A DNA stretch of 64,000 nucleotides, from NCBI RefSeq assembly GCF_000407165.1, contig NZ_KE136480.1:744001-808000 (forward strand), in the 5' to 3' direction. The notes below the pieces were generated by a model. It made no database searches, was not told the origin of the DNA, and worked only from the letters and a program-made list of their open reading frames with translations. Shown one piece after another: positions 17,733 through 24,611 of this stretch (within the stretch, counting starts at the first letter, position 1; every line of letters starts with the position of its first letter). The DNA is from Enterococcus haemoperoxidus ATCC BAA-382. GTDB lineage: Bacteria; Bacillota; Bacilli; Lactobacillales; Enterococcaceae. The position numbers and the translations under genes are program-made.

Positions 17733-18595
17733 TTAATCCGCCAAATCATCATTTGTATAAAACAAAACAGCGTACTCTTTTGGTTTCTTCACTTTGCGCT
17801 TCGTTTCATTCCCAAGCGATTTCCATTCTAGAAAATTACTATAACTTTCTTCGTTTGCATATTGCCCGTAAGCCACCAATAATTCAGCAACGCCCCACTC
17901 ATCTAAGATAATATTCGGGCGTTGCTTTAACACTTTGGCTACATAATGAGCCATGTACGTGTAAATATTCAAATTCGCAAAAAATGTTTCCGATTCTTTT
18001 TCTACTGAAGTCTCATTTTCACATGCTTGTCTGTAGATTAACCGAAAAAAACATCTGCTTCATTAAAGACTTCTGGATGATTTTCCATGATTTTGTTTAG
18101 GTTTTCGATCACAGAGAATGGCAGCATATACTCGCCCATCTGATCGTCGATCCCTAAGAATGTTGCAACTAAATTGTAGATAGCTAAATGAATTTCATCA
18201 CCTGCACCTACAAAAACAGATAACAATTCTTCTTTGCTAAAGTCTTCCATATCGCCATTTTCCTTCAACTTATTGAAAAATGGGATAATTTTCATGATCG
18301 CATCAACAATTCTTAAATCTGAACGTGGTGTGATCGTGATATCTCCAAACGCAACGCTGAAAACATAATAAGATCCGACCTCTTTAGCGCCTTCCGGTTT
18401 TTGTTCAAAATGAGTTTGAGGGACACGAAATCTCACGCTATAGTCCGCTTTTTTCACTTCGGTTTTATTTGCATCACCGATCACTGACACCTCTTGATCT
18501 TTTACCACCGCAAAAGGGGTATCATTTTCATTCGTTTTTTTCAAATTATTGCTGATTGCTAAAAAATCAGCGGCTTTCATGCCTTTTTCTTCCAT
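17733..18595 (-). CDS. Tail assembly chaperone GT, made by -1 frameshift
   Basis: Joined product: the first 184 codons of G (18595 to 18044), a one-base back-slip on T_TTT_TTC, then 103 residues in the -1 frame from CGG at 18044 to the stop at 17733 (RLIYRQACENETS... to NDDLAD), about 287 aa. The -1 frame is open without a stop right across the junction. The extension contains NIILDEWGVAELLVAYGQYA, helical as in other T domains. In lambda and most long-tailed phages this product coats and recruits the tape measure during tail assembly. The next gene in the module is indeed the tape measure, beyond the inserted lipoprotein cassette. Confidence 0.8.
18038..18595 (-). CDS. Tail assembly chaperone G
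   Basis: 185 aa from ATG 18595 (AGGAGG 6 bases upstream). A longer frame to 18685 lies within an intergenic repeat and is not used. The protein has a mixed N-terminal part (FRVPQTHF, SYYVFSVAFGDITI) and a helical C-terminal part (IMKIIPFFNKL, SVFVGAGDEIHLAIYNLVATFLG). No cysteines. Its place between the tube and the tape measure and the slippery heptamer one codon before its stop identify it as the short partner of a G/GT pair. Most ribosomes should stop here; a minority shift into the T extension. Confidence 0.8.
   Translation of the reverse strand: MEEKGMKAADFLAISNNLKKTNENDTPFAVVKDQEVSVIGDANKTEVKKADYSVRFRVPQTHFEQKPEGAKEVGSYYVFSVAFGDITITPRSDLRIVDAIMKIIPFFNKLKENGDMEDFSKEELLSVFVGAGDEIHLAIYNLVATFLGIDDQMGEYMLPFSVIENLNKIMENHPEVFNEADVFFG
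18044..18050 (-). promoter_or_regulatory. Slippery heptamer T_TTT_TTC for -1 frameshifting
   Basis: In the zero frame the codons are GTT TTT TTC GGT TAA. Both tRNAs can re-pair after a one-base slip. The site lies one codon before the G stop, as in many phage G/GT pairs. I see no strong downstream stem or pseudoknot. Confidence 0.8.
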
Positions 18596-18610
18596 CTCTG
18601 TTCCTCCTAA

Positions 18611-18735
18611 TTTTAAAAGCTGAAAGAGCTTGGTCAGCCTTGACTGGAAAATAGGAAAAAATAACTGAGATGGTTTTTGCCTCATTTATTTTTTCTCTTT
18701 TTCCCGAAAGGCTAGCTCTTGAAGCTAAATGATTT
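18611..18735 (-). repeat. Structured intergenic repeat before gene G
   Basis: Single copy of the roughly 121-bp element. It fills the gap between the tube gene and G, ending in TTTTAAAATTAGGAGG with the ribosome binding site of G. Stems: AAGAGCT/AGCTCTT outside, AGCCTT/AAGGCT inside, ATGAG/CTCAG at the top. Confidence 0.8.
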
Positions 18736-18738
18736 ATA

Positions 18739-20061
18739 TTACTCTGCTACACGGTACATTTCAAAGAAGTTACCATTTTTATCGCGTTGTACTGAAATTG
18801 TAAACTCAAAAGTAGTTTCTTCGTTATTCACAGTTCCAGGGAATGACGTGATCAAGACGTTGTTATAAACATAGTTTTGTTTCACACCATCTGTTTGTTC
18901 TTGTGTAAATGACATACGCACACGACGTGCATCTAAGACATCTTCATTTCCAACAAAGTGCTCTACATCAACTTTTTTCGGATAACTGATCACTAGATCT
19001 TTTCCTACTAATGATTTATGGAATAAGATTTTTCCATCTGCTAAAACGATAAATTGTTTTTCGTTGATTTCAACTACTGCTGGTGTGTTAACGCGATTCA
19101 ATAGTGATTCTGTAACATTACAGCTGTCGGCAATCGCAGCTGATGTAAAGGCACATTCGTCCATATTCATATCTGCAAGTTGAACATAGCCGTAATCCAC
19201 GCCATCGATCGTAGTAGCAGAAACTGCTTTTTCAGCTGTTTGAATCAACCAGCCGCTTGTCAATGTTCCTTTAGACATCAAAGGGTTCAATTTCCAATAG
19301 TTCGCAGTTGCACTCTTACCAGTTAATGTTCTTTCAATTGCAATACTTGTTGCATCGTAGCCTGCACCAAAACAGCTTGCTTCAACTGGGTCAACGGTTA
19401 ATTCTCCAGCAAATTCATCGATACAGCCGATCTTAACAACATCATTGACTTCAAAATCTTCAATACTGTTATAAACATAGATCGAAGAAAAACCAATCGT
19501 TGAAATAATCGAATTTTCTGGTGTTACATCCACATGAATGATAATCCCATTTTCGCCTGCTGCCCAACCTGCACCACTTCCAGCTTCAGAGAGTTTAGAT
19601 AAATCGATCACTACAGGATGGAACCCGGCACCTTGTACCGTTACTTGTTTTTGATAGATATCTGAATCTGATTGATTTTGATCTGCAATATCAGAAATAG
19701 CTGTGTCAACTCTATACGTTCCAGCTGCTGGGAAGTGAAGGTAATACGTGATCACACCCGCTGCGAATTCTGTCGCATCTGCATTGACTGCAAATGAAGC
19801 GCCTGATGCGGATCCAGCAGCATTCATAACCGTCAATGTTCCTGAATTTTTGCATCCTTCCGCTAAACAATTAAACATATCTTCTGGTGTGCTGTAAACA
19901 TTGTAAACTGCACTGGTTCCGTTATAATCGATATAATTTTTTGTATTTACTTTTACACAGCTGTCGATATCCGTTAATACGGCAAAATCAACTTCCATTA
20001 ATTTATTTAATGATTTCATCCCAATTTTAGAAATCAATGTATCATTGCTACATCTTGTCAT
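18739..20061 (-). CDS. Major tail tube protein candidate
   Basis: 440 aa, ATG 20061 behind AGGGGG. N-terminal and C-terminal regions (MTRCSNDTLISKIGMKSLNKLM and residues 350-440, RVRMSFTQ...TTFEFTISVQRDKNGNF) look like tube beta structure; the middle (residues 55-260) is Gly/Ala/Asp-rich and beta, possibly an added decorating domain. Eight cysteines. It is the only large protein before the chaperones; a contractile tail would need both a sheath and a separate tube gene here, so a flexible non-contractile tail fits better. The name rests on position and general features only; I do not recognise the sequence. Confidence 0.6.
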   Translation of the reverse strand: MTRCSNDTLISKIGMKSLNKLMEVDFAVLTDIDSCVKVNTKNYIDYNGTSAVYNVYSTPEDMFNCLAEGCKNSGTLTVMNAAGSASGASFAVNADATEFAAGVITYYLHFPAAGTYRVDTAISDIADQNQSDSDIYQKQVTVQGAGFHPVVIDLSKLSEAGSGAGWAAGENGIIIHVDVTPENSIISTIGFSSIYVYNSIEDFEVNDVVKIGCIDEFAGELTVDPVEASCFGAGYDATSIAIERTLTGKSATANYWKLNPLMSKGTLTSGWLIQTAEKAVSATTIDGVDYGYVQLADMNMDECAFTSAAIADSCNVTESLLNRVNTPAVVEINEKQFIVLADGKILFHKSLVGKDLVISYPKKVDVEHFVGNEDVLDARRVRMSFTQEQTDGVKQNYVYNNVLITSFPGTVNNEETTFEFTISVQRDKNGNFFEMYRVAE

Positions 20062-20076
20062 TTATAATTCCCCCTA

Positions 20077-20226
20077 TTATTGATTATTTTGAACGACACG
20101 TGTTGCATCGCGCTCATATCTTCCGCCATTTTTTTGGTTTAATATTTGTAATTTTCTTTGAATAAATACTTGTGCATCAACAGTATCTTTTTTAGCAATT
20201 TCTTTTACTTTTTTCTCTTTTGCCAT
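20077..20226 (-). CDS. Small basic tail-module protein
   Basis: 49 aa from ATG 20226; AGGAGG 6 bases upstream decides this start over an upstream frame that runs into a repeat. Lys/Glu-rich N-terminus (MAKEKKVKEIAKKDT), then FIQRKLQILNQKNGG. It ends 15 bases before the tube gene. Very small, probably helical. Unknown function; assembly factor or minor structural part are equally possible. Confidence 0.5.
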   Translation of the reverse strand: MAKEKKVKEIAKKDTVDAQVFIQRKLQILNQKNGGRYERDATRVVQNNQ

Positions 20227-20241
20227 TTTCTTTCCTCCTAA

Positions 20242-20390
20242 TTTTAAAAGCGTAGCAGGCTCGTTCAACTCCGAACGAGAAATAGAAAATTAGGACTGAG
20301 ATGTTTTTTGTCTCATTCATAATTTATCTTTTCTCTGAGGAGTTAGCTTGCATAGCTAGATAATTTTAAAACGTAGCAGCCTCTTTCAGC
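20242..20390 (-). repeat. Structured intergenic repeat before the 49-aa gene
   Basis: One full copy (20242-20373) and the beginning of a second. It ends TTTTAAAATTAGGAGG at the gene's ribosome binding site. Stems: AACTCC/GGAGTT and ATGAGA/TCTCAG; compared with other copies both sides have changed together. Confidence 0.8.
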
Positions 20391-20628
20391 CCGCTTTAAA
20401 CATTTTTACATTCTGTCCATCCAAGCTATACATCTGCTTCAGCAGAAATTCGCCATCTTGCTCCATTACGTTATACACTTCACCTACATAAAAAGTCTTG
20501 ACCTGTCCGCTAGGTAAAACCATTCGAGCTTCACGCTGAAATGTATGCTTAGACACTTGCCGACTGCCGCAAGACGAACAGCCTGATTTTTTCACTTGAT
20601 TCTTGATTCCCAGAAATTGGATTTTCAT
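20386..20628 (-). CDS. Small CxxC protein of the tail module
   Basis: 80 aa, ATG 20628 with GGAGG 7 bases upstream. Residues 17-20 are CSSCG, a possible half metal site, followed by a small beta domain (VKTFYVGEVYNVMEQDGEFLLKQMYSLDG), reminiscent of short head-tail or tube-initiation proteins but without a match I can name. It lies between two other small proteins at the head of the late operon. A basic N-terminus surrounds the CxxC. Confidence 0.5.
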   Translation of the reverse strand: MKIQFLGIKNQVKKSGCSSCGSRQVSKHTFQREARMVLPSGQVKTFYVGEVYNVMEQDGEFLLKQMYSLDGQNVKMFKAG

Positions 20629-20673
20629 CTTTTCGCCTCCAATTATTGTCTTTTTTTCTTAGTAAACGAAGAT

Positions 20674-20979
20674 TCATTCATCAATAATTTCTATAGCCAA
20701 GTAAGAGATTTTTTTTGTGTGACCACCACAGGACTTACAAACTTTTTCTGTATAGTCAACACCTAACGATATTAATTCATTTGCTAATTGCTCCGAATAG
20801 GGTCTTTCAATCTTAATAGTTTGTAAGGTCTGGTTAAACACTTCATCATTACCTAATTCATATTTTTCACCAGGACTTAAACGAACATGGCTATAGGCTA
20901 TCCTGCCATTTTTTTGGTAGGCTACATTTAATGTAGTGACTGTGTCGATTACACTGACCAATTTAAAATACTTACTCAT
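20674..20979 (-). CDS. Small CKSCGG protein, first gene of the late operon
   Basis: 101 aa, ATG 20979 behind GAGG. Two halves: residues 1-60 beta-rich (FKLVSVIDTVTTLNVAYQ), residues 60-101 with YTEKVCKSCGG, a CxxC pair. It is the first gene after the tandem late promoters, separated from them by about 300 transcribed bases. Small beta proteins here could be tail terminators or connectors, which would be notable in a particle without a head, but the sequence does not settle it. Confidence 0.5.
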   Translation of the reverse strand: MSKYFKLVSVIDTVTTLNVAYQKNGRIAYSHVRLSPGEKYELGNDEVFNQTLQTIKIERPYSEQLANELISLGVDYTEKVCKSCGGHTKKISYLAIEIIDE

Positions 20980-21267
20980 AGGTATCCTCGCTTTTTTCTC
21001 TTACTTATACTCTTTTTTATTGATTTGAACCTTCTGTTTACGTGTCCTATACAAATCTCTTTTGATGTGCGATCGTCACATCATGATCTATATAAACGTA
21101 GACAAATTTTTTATCCGCTTATTCGATTCTTTGGATATTTGTAAAAATCTATCTGCCGGAATTTTCGGGATTTGTCTCATACGATAACTTGAATTATTAC
21201 AGCGTGCTTGACTGGAAGTAGACTTATTTTGAGCTTCCGTCAGCCAGTGCTCTCATAACTAGTTTTC

Positions 21268-21319
21268 GATAAAATCATCTTATACTAAATAGTGTTTCTA
21301 AAAATTCGGACATCGTTCA
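21268..21319 (-). promoter_or_regulatory. Late promoter module A
   Basis: Minus strand: TGAACGATGTCCGAA, 20 bases, TATAAGATGATTTTATC. Putative -10 is TAAGAT (21282-21277). Same layout and total length, 52 bases, as modules B and C. Confidence 0.7.
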
Positions 21320-21427
21320 TATTTTGTACTTCGTCTGAATGTCAGACAACAAATCCGGACGCATTTTTCTAGGCAAGAATTTATTTATCAAAAAAGATTC
21401 AACGATTTATGCTGTTGTTTATTTTTT

Positions 21428-21479
21428 GATACTATCATCTTACAATGGAAATTTGTTCCAAAAATCCGACTATCGTTCA
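21428..21479 (-). promoter_or_regulatory. Late promoter module B, just after arpU
   Basis: Minus strand: TGAACGATAGTCGGA, 20 bases, TGTAAGATGATAGTATC. Putative -10 is TAAGAT (21442-21437). Matches module A at 13 of 15 bases or better over the core of the box and at 14 of 17 across the -10 region. Confidence 0.7.
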
Positions 21480-21483
21480 CAGT

Positions 21484-21903
21484 TTAGATAGTCAAGTGTA
21501 ACTCTTTTGCGACTTGTAAAAAGAACCAGTCCCGTAATTCAAACGCTTTTGTTCTACCAACAAAAATCAGGCCATTTGTAATCAAACCTTGAATCGTGTA
21601 TTTTGGCATGCGCCGCATATATAGTTCTTGAATAATCATTTTAGTATCATCACAACACTCATCCAATATAGTAGAAACAACACGTTTATTCCTTTCTAGT
21701 GCAGCTAATCTTTGATCCTGCTCGATGGTGATCATTAATCGATCTTGAACGTCATAAGCTTGTCTACTTCCTTTGATCCCTGCATTTAAATCACTTTCAC
21801 GATGAGGATATCTTAATTCCTCTTCACGTTGTTTGATATATTCTTCAATCCTGGGGTAATCTCCTAAAATATCCTTAATGTAGTTAAATGTTGATTTTCT
21901 CAT
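21484..21903 (-). CDS. ArpU-family phage late transcription regulator
   Basis: 139 aa from ATG 21903 (AAAGGAGG upstream; the frame to 21951 is not used). Typical ArpU features: DYPRIEEYIKQREEELRYPH near residue 15, then a basic/Gly stretch, a helical QDQRLAALERNKRVVSTIL segment, and a C-terminal helix-turn-helix-like part ending FFLQVAKELHL. This family (RinA/ArpU-like) sits before packaging and structural genes in Firmicute prophages and switches on late genes. Here it is followed directly by two copies of a shared promoter module. Its own promoter is not obvious. The usual early genes upstream are absent; the next gene is an ordinary chromosomal membrane pair. Confidence 0.85.
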   Translation of the reverse strand: MRKSTFNYIKDILGDYPRIEEYIKQREEELRYPHRESDLNAGIKGSRQAYDVQDRLMITIEQDQRLAALERNKRVVSTILDECCDDTKMIIQELYMRRMPKYTIQGLITNGLIFVGRTKAFELRDWFFLQVAKELHLTI

Positions 21904-21951
21904 CTTTTTTCCTCCTTTTAATCTTCTCATCTTCGCTATTGCTACCAACAC

Positions 21952-22277
21952 AGCGACTCCTTTTTTTGACTATCATTGAATAAAAAGTTAAAACGAACTA
22001 TTTCTAGCCAATACGATCATTCGATCACATCGTAAATATGTCTAATCAAACGTTTTTTTTGTTTGATAAAACAATCTTACTGTAAATTACTGCTTTTTTT
22101 CTTTTAAAATCCTGTCAATTTCCTCCCATATGATTTTATCTACTACTTTAGATCAAAAAAACAGACGTAGTCAGAAATATTTTTGAAAGTTAAGCTCTCA
22201 AAAATACTTGTGATTAACGTCTGTTCTATATGTGATCGATCATTTCAATTTGTTGATTAATTAAGATTCTTTCCCTA
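21952..22277. other. Boundary between the tail module and chromosomal genes
   Basis: 326 bases. It contains the terminator of the DUF421 operon (22158-22226) and an AT-rich stretch upstream of arpU. CAAACG and TGTTTG around a T run (22047-22064) could form a weak hairpin. I see no tRNA, integrase or direct repeat marking an insertion end. Confidence 0.5.
22158..22226 (-). terminator. Terminator of the DUF3290-DUF421 operon
   Basis: Long hairpin: AACAGACGT pairs with ACGTCTGTT outside, ATATTTTTGA with TCAAAAATA inside. On the minus strand it ends in TTTTTTT. Confidence 0.8.
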
Positions 22278-22919
22278 TTACGTATTTTTTTCATACCCAT
22301 ATAATTTTAGTTTACCTGAAAGATACTCACCTAAGTAAATTTCATTAACGCCTTTGTAATCTTCACTTTGCACTTGCTCCGATAACCAATCAATGTCTTT
22401 ATCGATCAATTCCAATACGTCATAATTTGCCTGACCATCTACAATAATCGGATACCTAATATTTTCATCTCCGAATTCTATGATCGTTAATTGACCATTT
22501 TGTTCTAAGACGGCTCTTTTTACATTTTCAACTTCATAAATAGCATTAGCTCTTAATTTAAACATTAATTCATTAGCTGAAATACCGCATCTTAAACACT
22601 CACTCACATCAACCTTTCCATCTTTGATCAATGTAATTGGTCTGCCATCCACAATATACTTCACATATCGATTGTGTTCTTTCGCAAACTTAACAGTCAA
22701 TACAAGCAACGTCCAAATAATCAGAACTAAAACAAACTGTAAAACACCAATTGAATCATTGTAGATCACACCCCCGATAATTCCCCCAAGGACATAATTT
22801 TGAACTTGATCCATTGCAGAAGATGGTGCTAGGTTCCCTTTTCCCATTAAATTGATTTGAATAATTAAACAAATAATCCCCAAGCCAAGTTTGATAATGA
22901 TTGGGCTATAAACTTGCAT
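22278..22919 (-). CDS. DUF421 (YetF-type) membrane protein
   Basis: 213 aa, ATG 22919 behind AGGAAG. Three hydrophobic segments (residues about 8-27, 40-62 and 62-80), then a cytoplasmic or extracytoplasmic domain with RPITLIKDGKVDVSECLRCGISANELMFKLRANAIYEVENVKRAVLEQNGQLTI, the hallmark of DUF421/YetF proteins. Members in Bacillus belong to a spore and membrane group with unclear biochemistry. It follows a DUF3290 gene by 21 bases; the two families are commonly paired in lactic acid bacteria, which suggests a two-part membrane complex. Not part of the phage block: it has its own terminator. Confidence 0.85.
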   Translation of the reverse strand: MQVYSPIIIKLGLGIICLIIQINLMGKGNLAPSSAMDQVQNYVLGGIIGGVIYNDSIGVLQFVLVLIIWTLLVLTVKFAKEHNRYVKYIVDGRPITLIKDGKVDVSECLRCGISANELMFKLRANAIYEVENVKRAVLEQNGQLTIIEFGDENIRYPIIVDGQANYDVLELIDKDIDWLSEQVQSEDYKGVNEIYLGEYLSGKLKLYGYEKNT

Positions 22920-22940
22920 GATATCTTCCTTTCTATTCTA

Positions 22941-23384
22941 TTATTTCGTAATTGAAATTTCTGGATTCATCAAATATGCTTCTTCTAAGATGTAAGAGTT
23001 TTGGTCTCCACTTAATGTTGTTTTATAATAGCTATCTCCAATTTTTACAAGTGTTCCATCAACTAACTGAGTTGAATTTACAAGAACTTCTTCTTTATCA
23101 ACACCTTTTTCTCTTGATATCTGTTTCACAAAGTTGACCATTTGAGATGATTGTGAATTTTTGCTTTGATTTTGTGTGTAATCAGAATACTGTACACCCA
23201 GTAAGAACAGTAGTAGCAAAAATGTGATAATACTCAAATCACGGTATTTAGTTTGAATACGATGACGCATATACAAACTAAAGGCAATGATTAAGACGAT
23301 CAAAGCACCAAAAATAAAGAAATATTTGATATAATCGTTTAAATTTGATTGTGTCTCTAAATAGTCTATACCGTAAAAATTCAA
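22941..23384 (-). CDS. DUF3290 membrane protein
   Basis: 147 aa from TTG 23384; GGAGGAG 6 bases upstream selects it over a TTG at 23399 that lies in the binding site itself. Two membrane helices (residues about 20-40 and 52-70), then an extracytoplasmic domain of about 75 residues (VNFVKQISREKGVDKEEVLVNST, SYYKTTLSGDQNSYILEEAYLMNPE). Matches the layout of DUF3290 proteins found with DUF421. Function unknown. A terminator before the DegV gene upstream suggests its own promoter in 23400-23500. Confidence 0.75.
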   Translation of the reverse strand: MNFYGIDYLETQSNLNDYIKYFFIFGALIVLIIAFSLYMRHRIQTKYRDLSIITFLLLLFLLGVQYSDYTQNQSKNSQSSQMVNFVKQISREKGVDKEEVLVNSTQLVDGTLVKIGDSYYKTTLSGDQNSYILEEAYLMNPEISITK

Positions 23385-23508
23385 TAAAAACTCCTCCAAA
23401 AAATTAGTCTATAGAATATGTAGTAGTATATCATGTTTTAAAAATCAAAAGTAATAAAATACTTACTTACCTAGCCTATGATCCATTGCTAAACCTATGC
23501 AAAATATA

Positions 23509-23549
23509 GAGGTTGAAACAAAAGTAACAAGTACTTTTATGCCAACCTC
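23509..23549 (-). terminator. Terminator after the degV gene
   Basis: GAGGTTG...AAAAGTA pairs with TACTTTT...CAACCTC around ACAAG, followed on the minus strand by TATATTTT. Confidence 0.6.
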
Positions 23550-23583
23550 CTGTTCTTTATTTAACTATAAGCCAATCACCAAT

Positions 23584-24450
23584 TTATCTCTTTTTCCCTC
23601 TAGAAAAGACCGCGATACAACCGTTTCCTGTATGGCTAGTAATGGTTGGTCCCAGCGGATGTAAGCGAATCTCTTTGACTTGGATTTTTTCTTCGATCAT
23701 CTCTTTAACTTTCTCCGCACTTTCCAAATCACCAGCATAAGCTATAAATACCGTTTGTTTTAACGGTTCGATCATTCCTTGAACGGTCTCATCAGCTAGC
23801 TTCTTCAATGCTTTACCGCGACCGCGGACTTTTCCAATATTTTGCAGTTTCCCTTGTTCATCTACTACAATAATTGGTTTAACATTCATTAATCCACCGA
23901 TTGCTGCTGCGGCTTTTGAGATTCTACCACCACGCTCTAGATGCTTTAGATCATCTACAGTGACCCAAGAATGAACTGTCATTTTATTTTCAGATAACCA
24001 CAATAAAATATCTTCTAAAGAATGACCATCTTCTTTCAATTGAATCACTTCACTGACTAGTAACCCTTCGCCTAAACTAGCTGCTTTTGTATCAATTACA
24101 TAAATCTCTGCATCACTGTATTCTTCCTTCAATATGTCAACAGCCTGCATCGCACTTTGATAAGAGCCACTCAGCCCAGAAGAAAAAGCTAAGTACAATA
24201 TCGGCGTTTTCTTTTCTACAAATGGTCTAAAAAATTCAATATAGCGACCCACATTTACTTGAGAAGTAGTCGGCATGCCGCCTGTTTTTATTTCTTGTAA
24301 AAACCAATCATAGTCAAACGTTTTCCCTAAATCATCGACCAGTTCTTTTCCATTTAATTGAATGGTCATACTAATAAAATCAACATCATTGGCTTCTAAA
24401 TATGTATATGGTAAATCACAACATGAATCTGTCATTAATTTAAATGTCAT
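23584..24450 (-). CDS. DegV family fatty-acid-binding protein
   Basis: 288 aa. N-terminal DegV signature (MTDSCCDLPYTYL), the ligand-entrance TSQVNVGRYIEFF and the phosphate-head binding SSGLSGSYQSA (residues about 91-101), C-terminal GPTITSHTGNGCIAVF. Proteins of this family (FakB) hold a fatty acid for phosphorylation by the kinase FakA, feeding exogenous fatty acids into phospholipid synthesis. Enterococci have several FakB paralogs, so ligand preference cannot be told. ATG 24450 behind AGGGAGG. Flanked by terminators on both sides, so monocistronic. Confidence 0.88.
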   Translation of the reverse strand: MTFKLMTDSCCDLPYTYLEANDVDFISMTIQLNGKELVDDLGKTFDYDWFLQEIKTGGMPTTSQVNVGRYIEFFRPFVEKKTPILYLAFSSGLSGSYQSAMQAVDILKEEYSDAEIYVIDTKAASLGEGLLVSEVIQLKEDGHSLEDILLWLSENKMTVHSWVTVDDLKHLERGGRISKAAAAIGGLMNVKPIIVVDEQGKLQNIGKVRGRGKALKKLADETVQGMIEPLKQTVFIAYAGDLESAEKVKEMIEEKIQVKEIRLHPLGPTITSHTGNGCIAVFSRGKKR

Positions 24451-24565
24451 TTTTAAATCCTCCCTAACTGTTTTTCTATTTTAACATATAATTATTGGAT
24501 ACTCATGCTTTATTAAAATCAAACCCGACTAAAAAAGACCGTATTTTGGATAAAAATGACTAAAA

Positions 24566-24600
24566 AAACGAGAGACATTTTAGTACGTTGTCTCTCGTTT
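24566..24600 (-). terminator. purA terminator
   Basis: AAACGAGAGACA pairs with TGTCTCTCGTTT; on the minus strand seven T follow. Confidence 0.85.
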
Positions 24601-24611
24601 GCTTTTTAGAT

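Larger units (their letters stand above)
20980..21483 (-). other. Late operon leader region with two promoter modules
   Basis: 504 bases without a gene between arpU and the first late gene. Promoter B (21428-21479) starts 4 bases past the arpU stop; promoter A (21268-21319) lies 160 bases further. Between 21212 and 21253 an imperfect hairpin (ACTGGAAG with CTTCCGTCAGCCAGT) could fold in the leader. I see no open frame with a binding site. Confidence 0.6.
1..21903 (-). mobile_element. Prophage-derived, tail-only module under an ArpU-type regulator
   Basis: All tail genes lie on the minus strand in the usual siphophage order: tube, chaperone G/GT, tape measure, distal tail protein, receptor-type proteins, tail lysin, tip proteins. 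The regulator heads the block and is followed directly by small genes and the tube gene; in a normal prophage the terminase, portal, protease, capsid and connector genes would sit here. No integrase, repressor or attachment site is visible. The left end is outside the window, so lysis genes may lie there. Structured enterococcal repeats have settled in front of two tail genes, which suggests long residence. The lack of head genes is seen; that it makes a tailocin-like particle is inferred. Confidence 0.7.

Noticed and set aside
18739-20061. Tail sheath protein of a contractile tail
   Set aside because: No separate small tube gene follows and there are no baseplate wedge, spike or LysM genes of contractile systems; tube is the better reading but still unproven.
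21990-22030. Fourth copy of the late promoter box upstream of arpU
   Set aside because: GAATGAT occurs but the second half of the box and the -10 at fixed spacing are missing.
22278-23384. DUF421/DUF3290 pair as part of the phage module
   Set aside because: It has its own terminator before arpU and is a common chromosomal pair in lactic acid bacteria.
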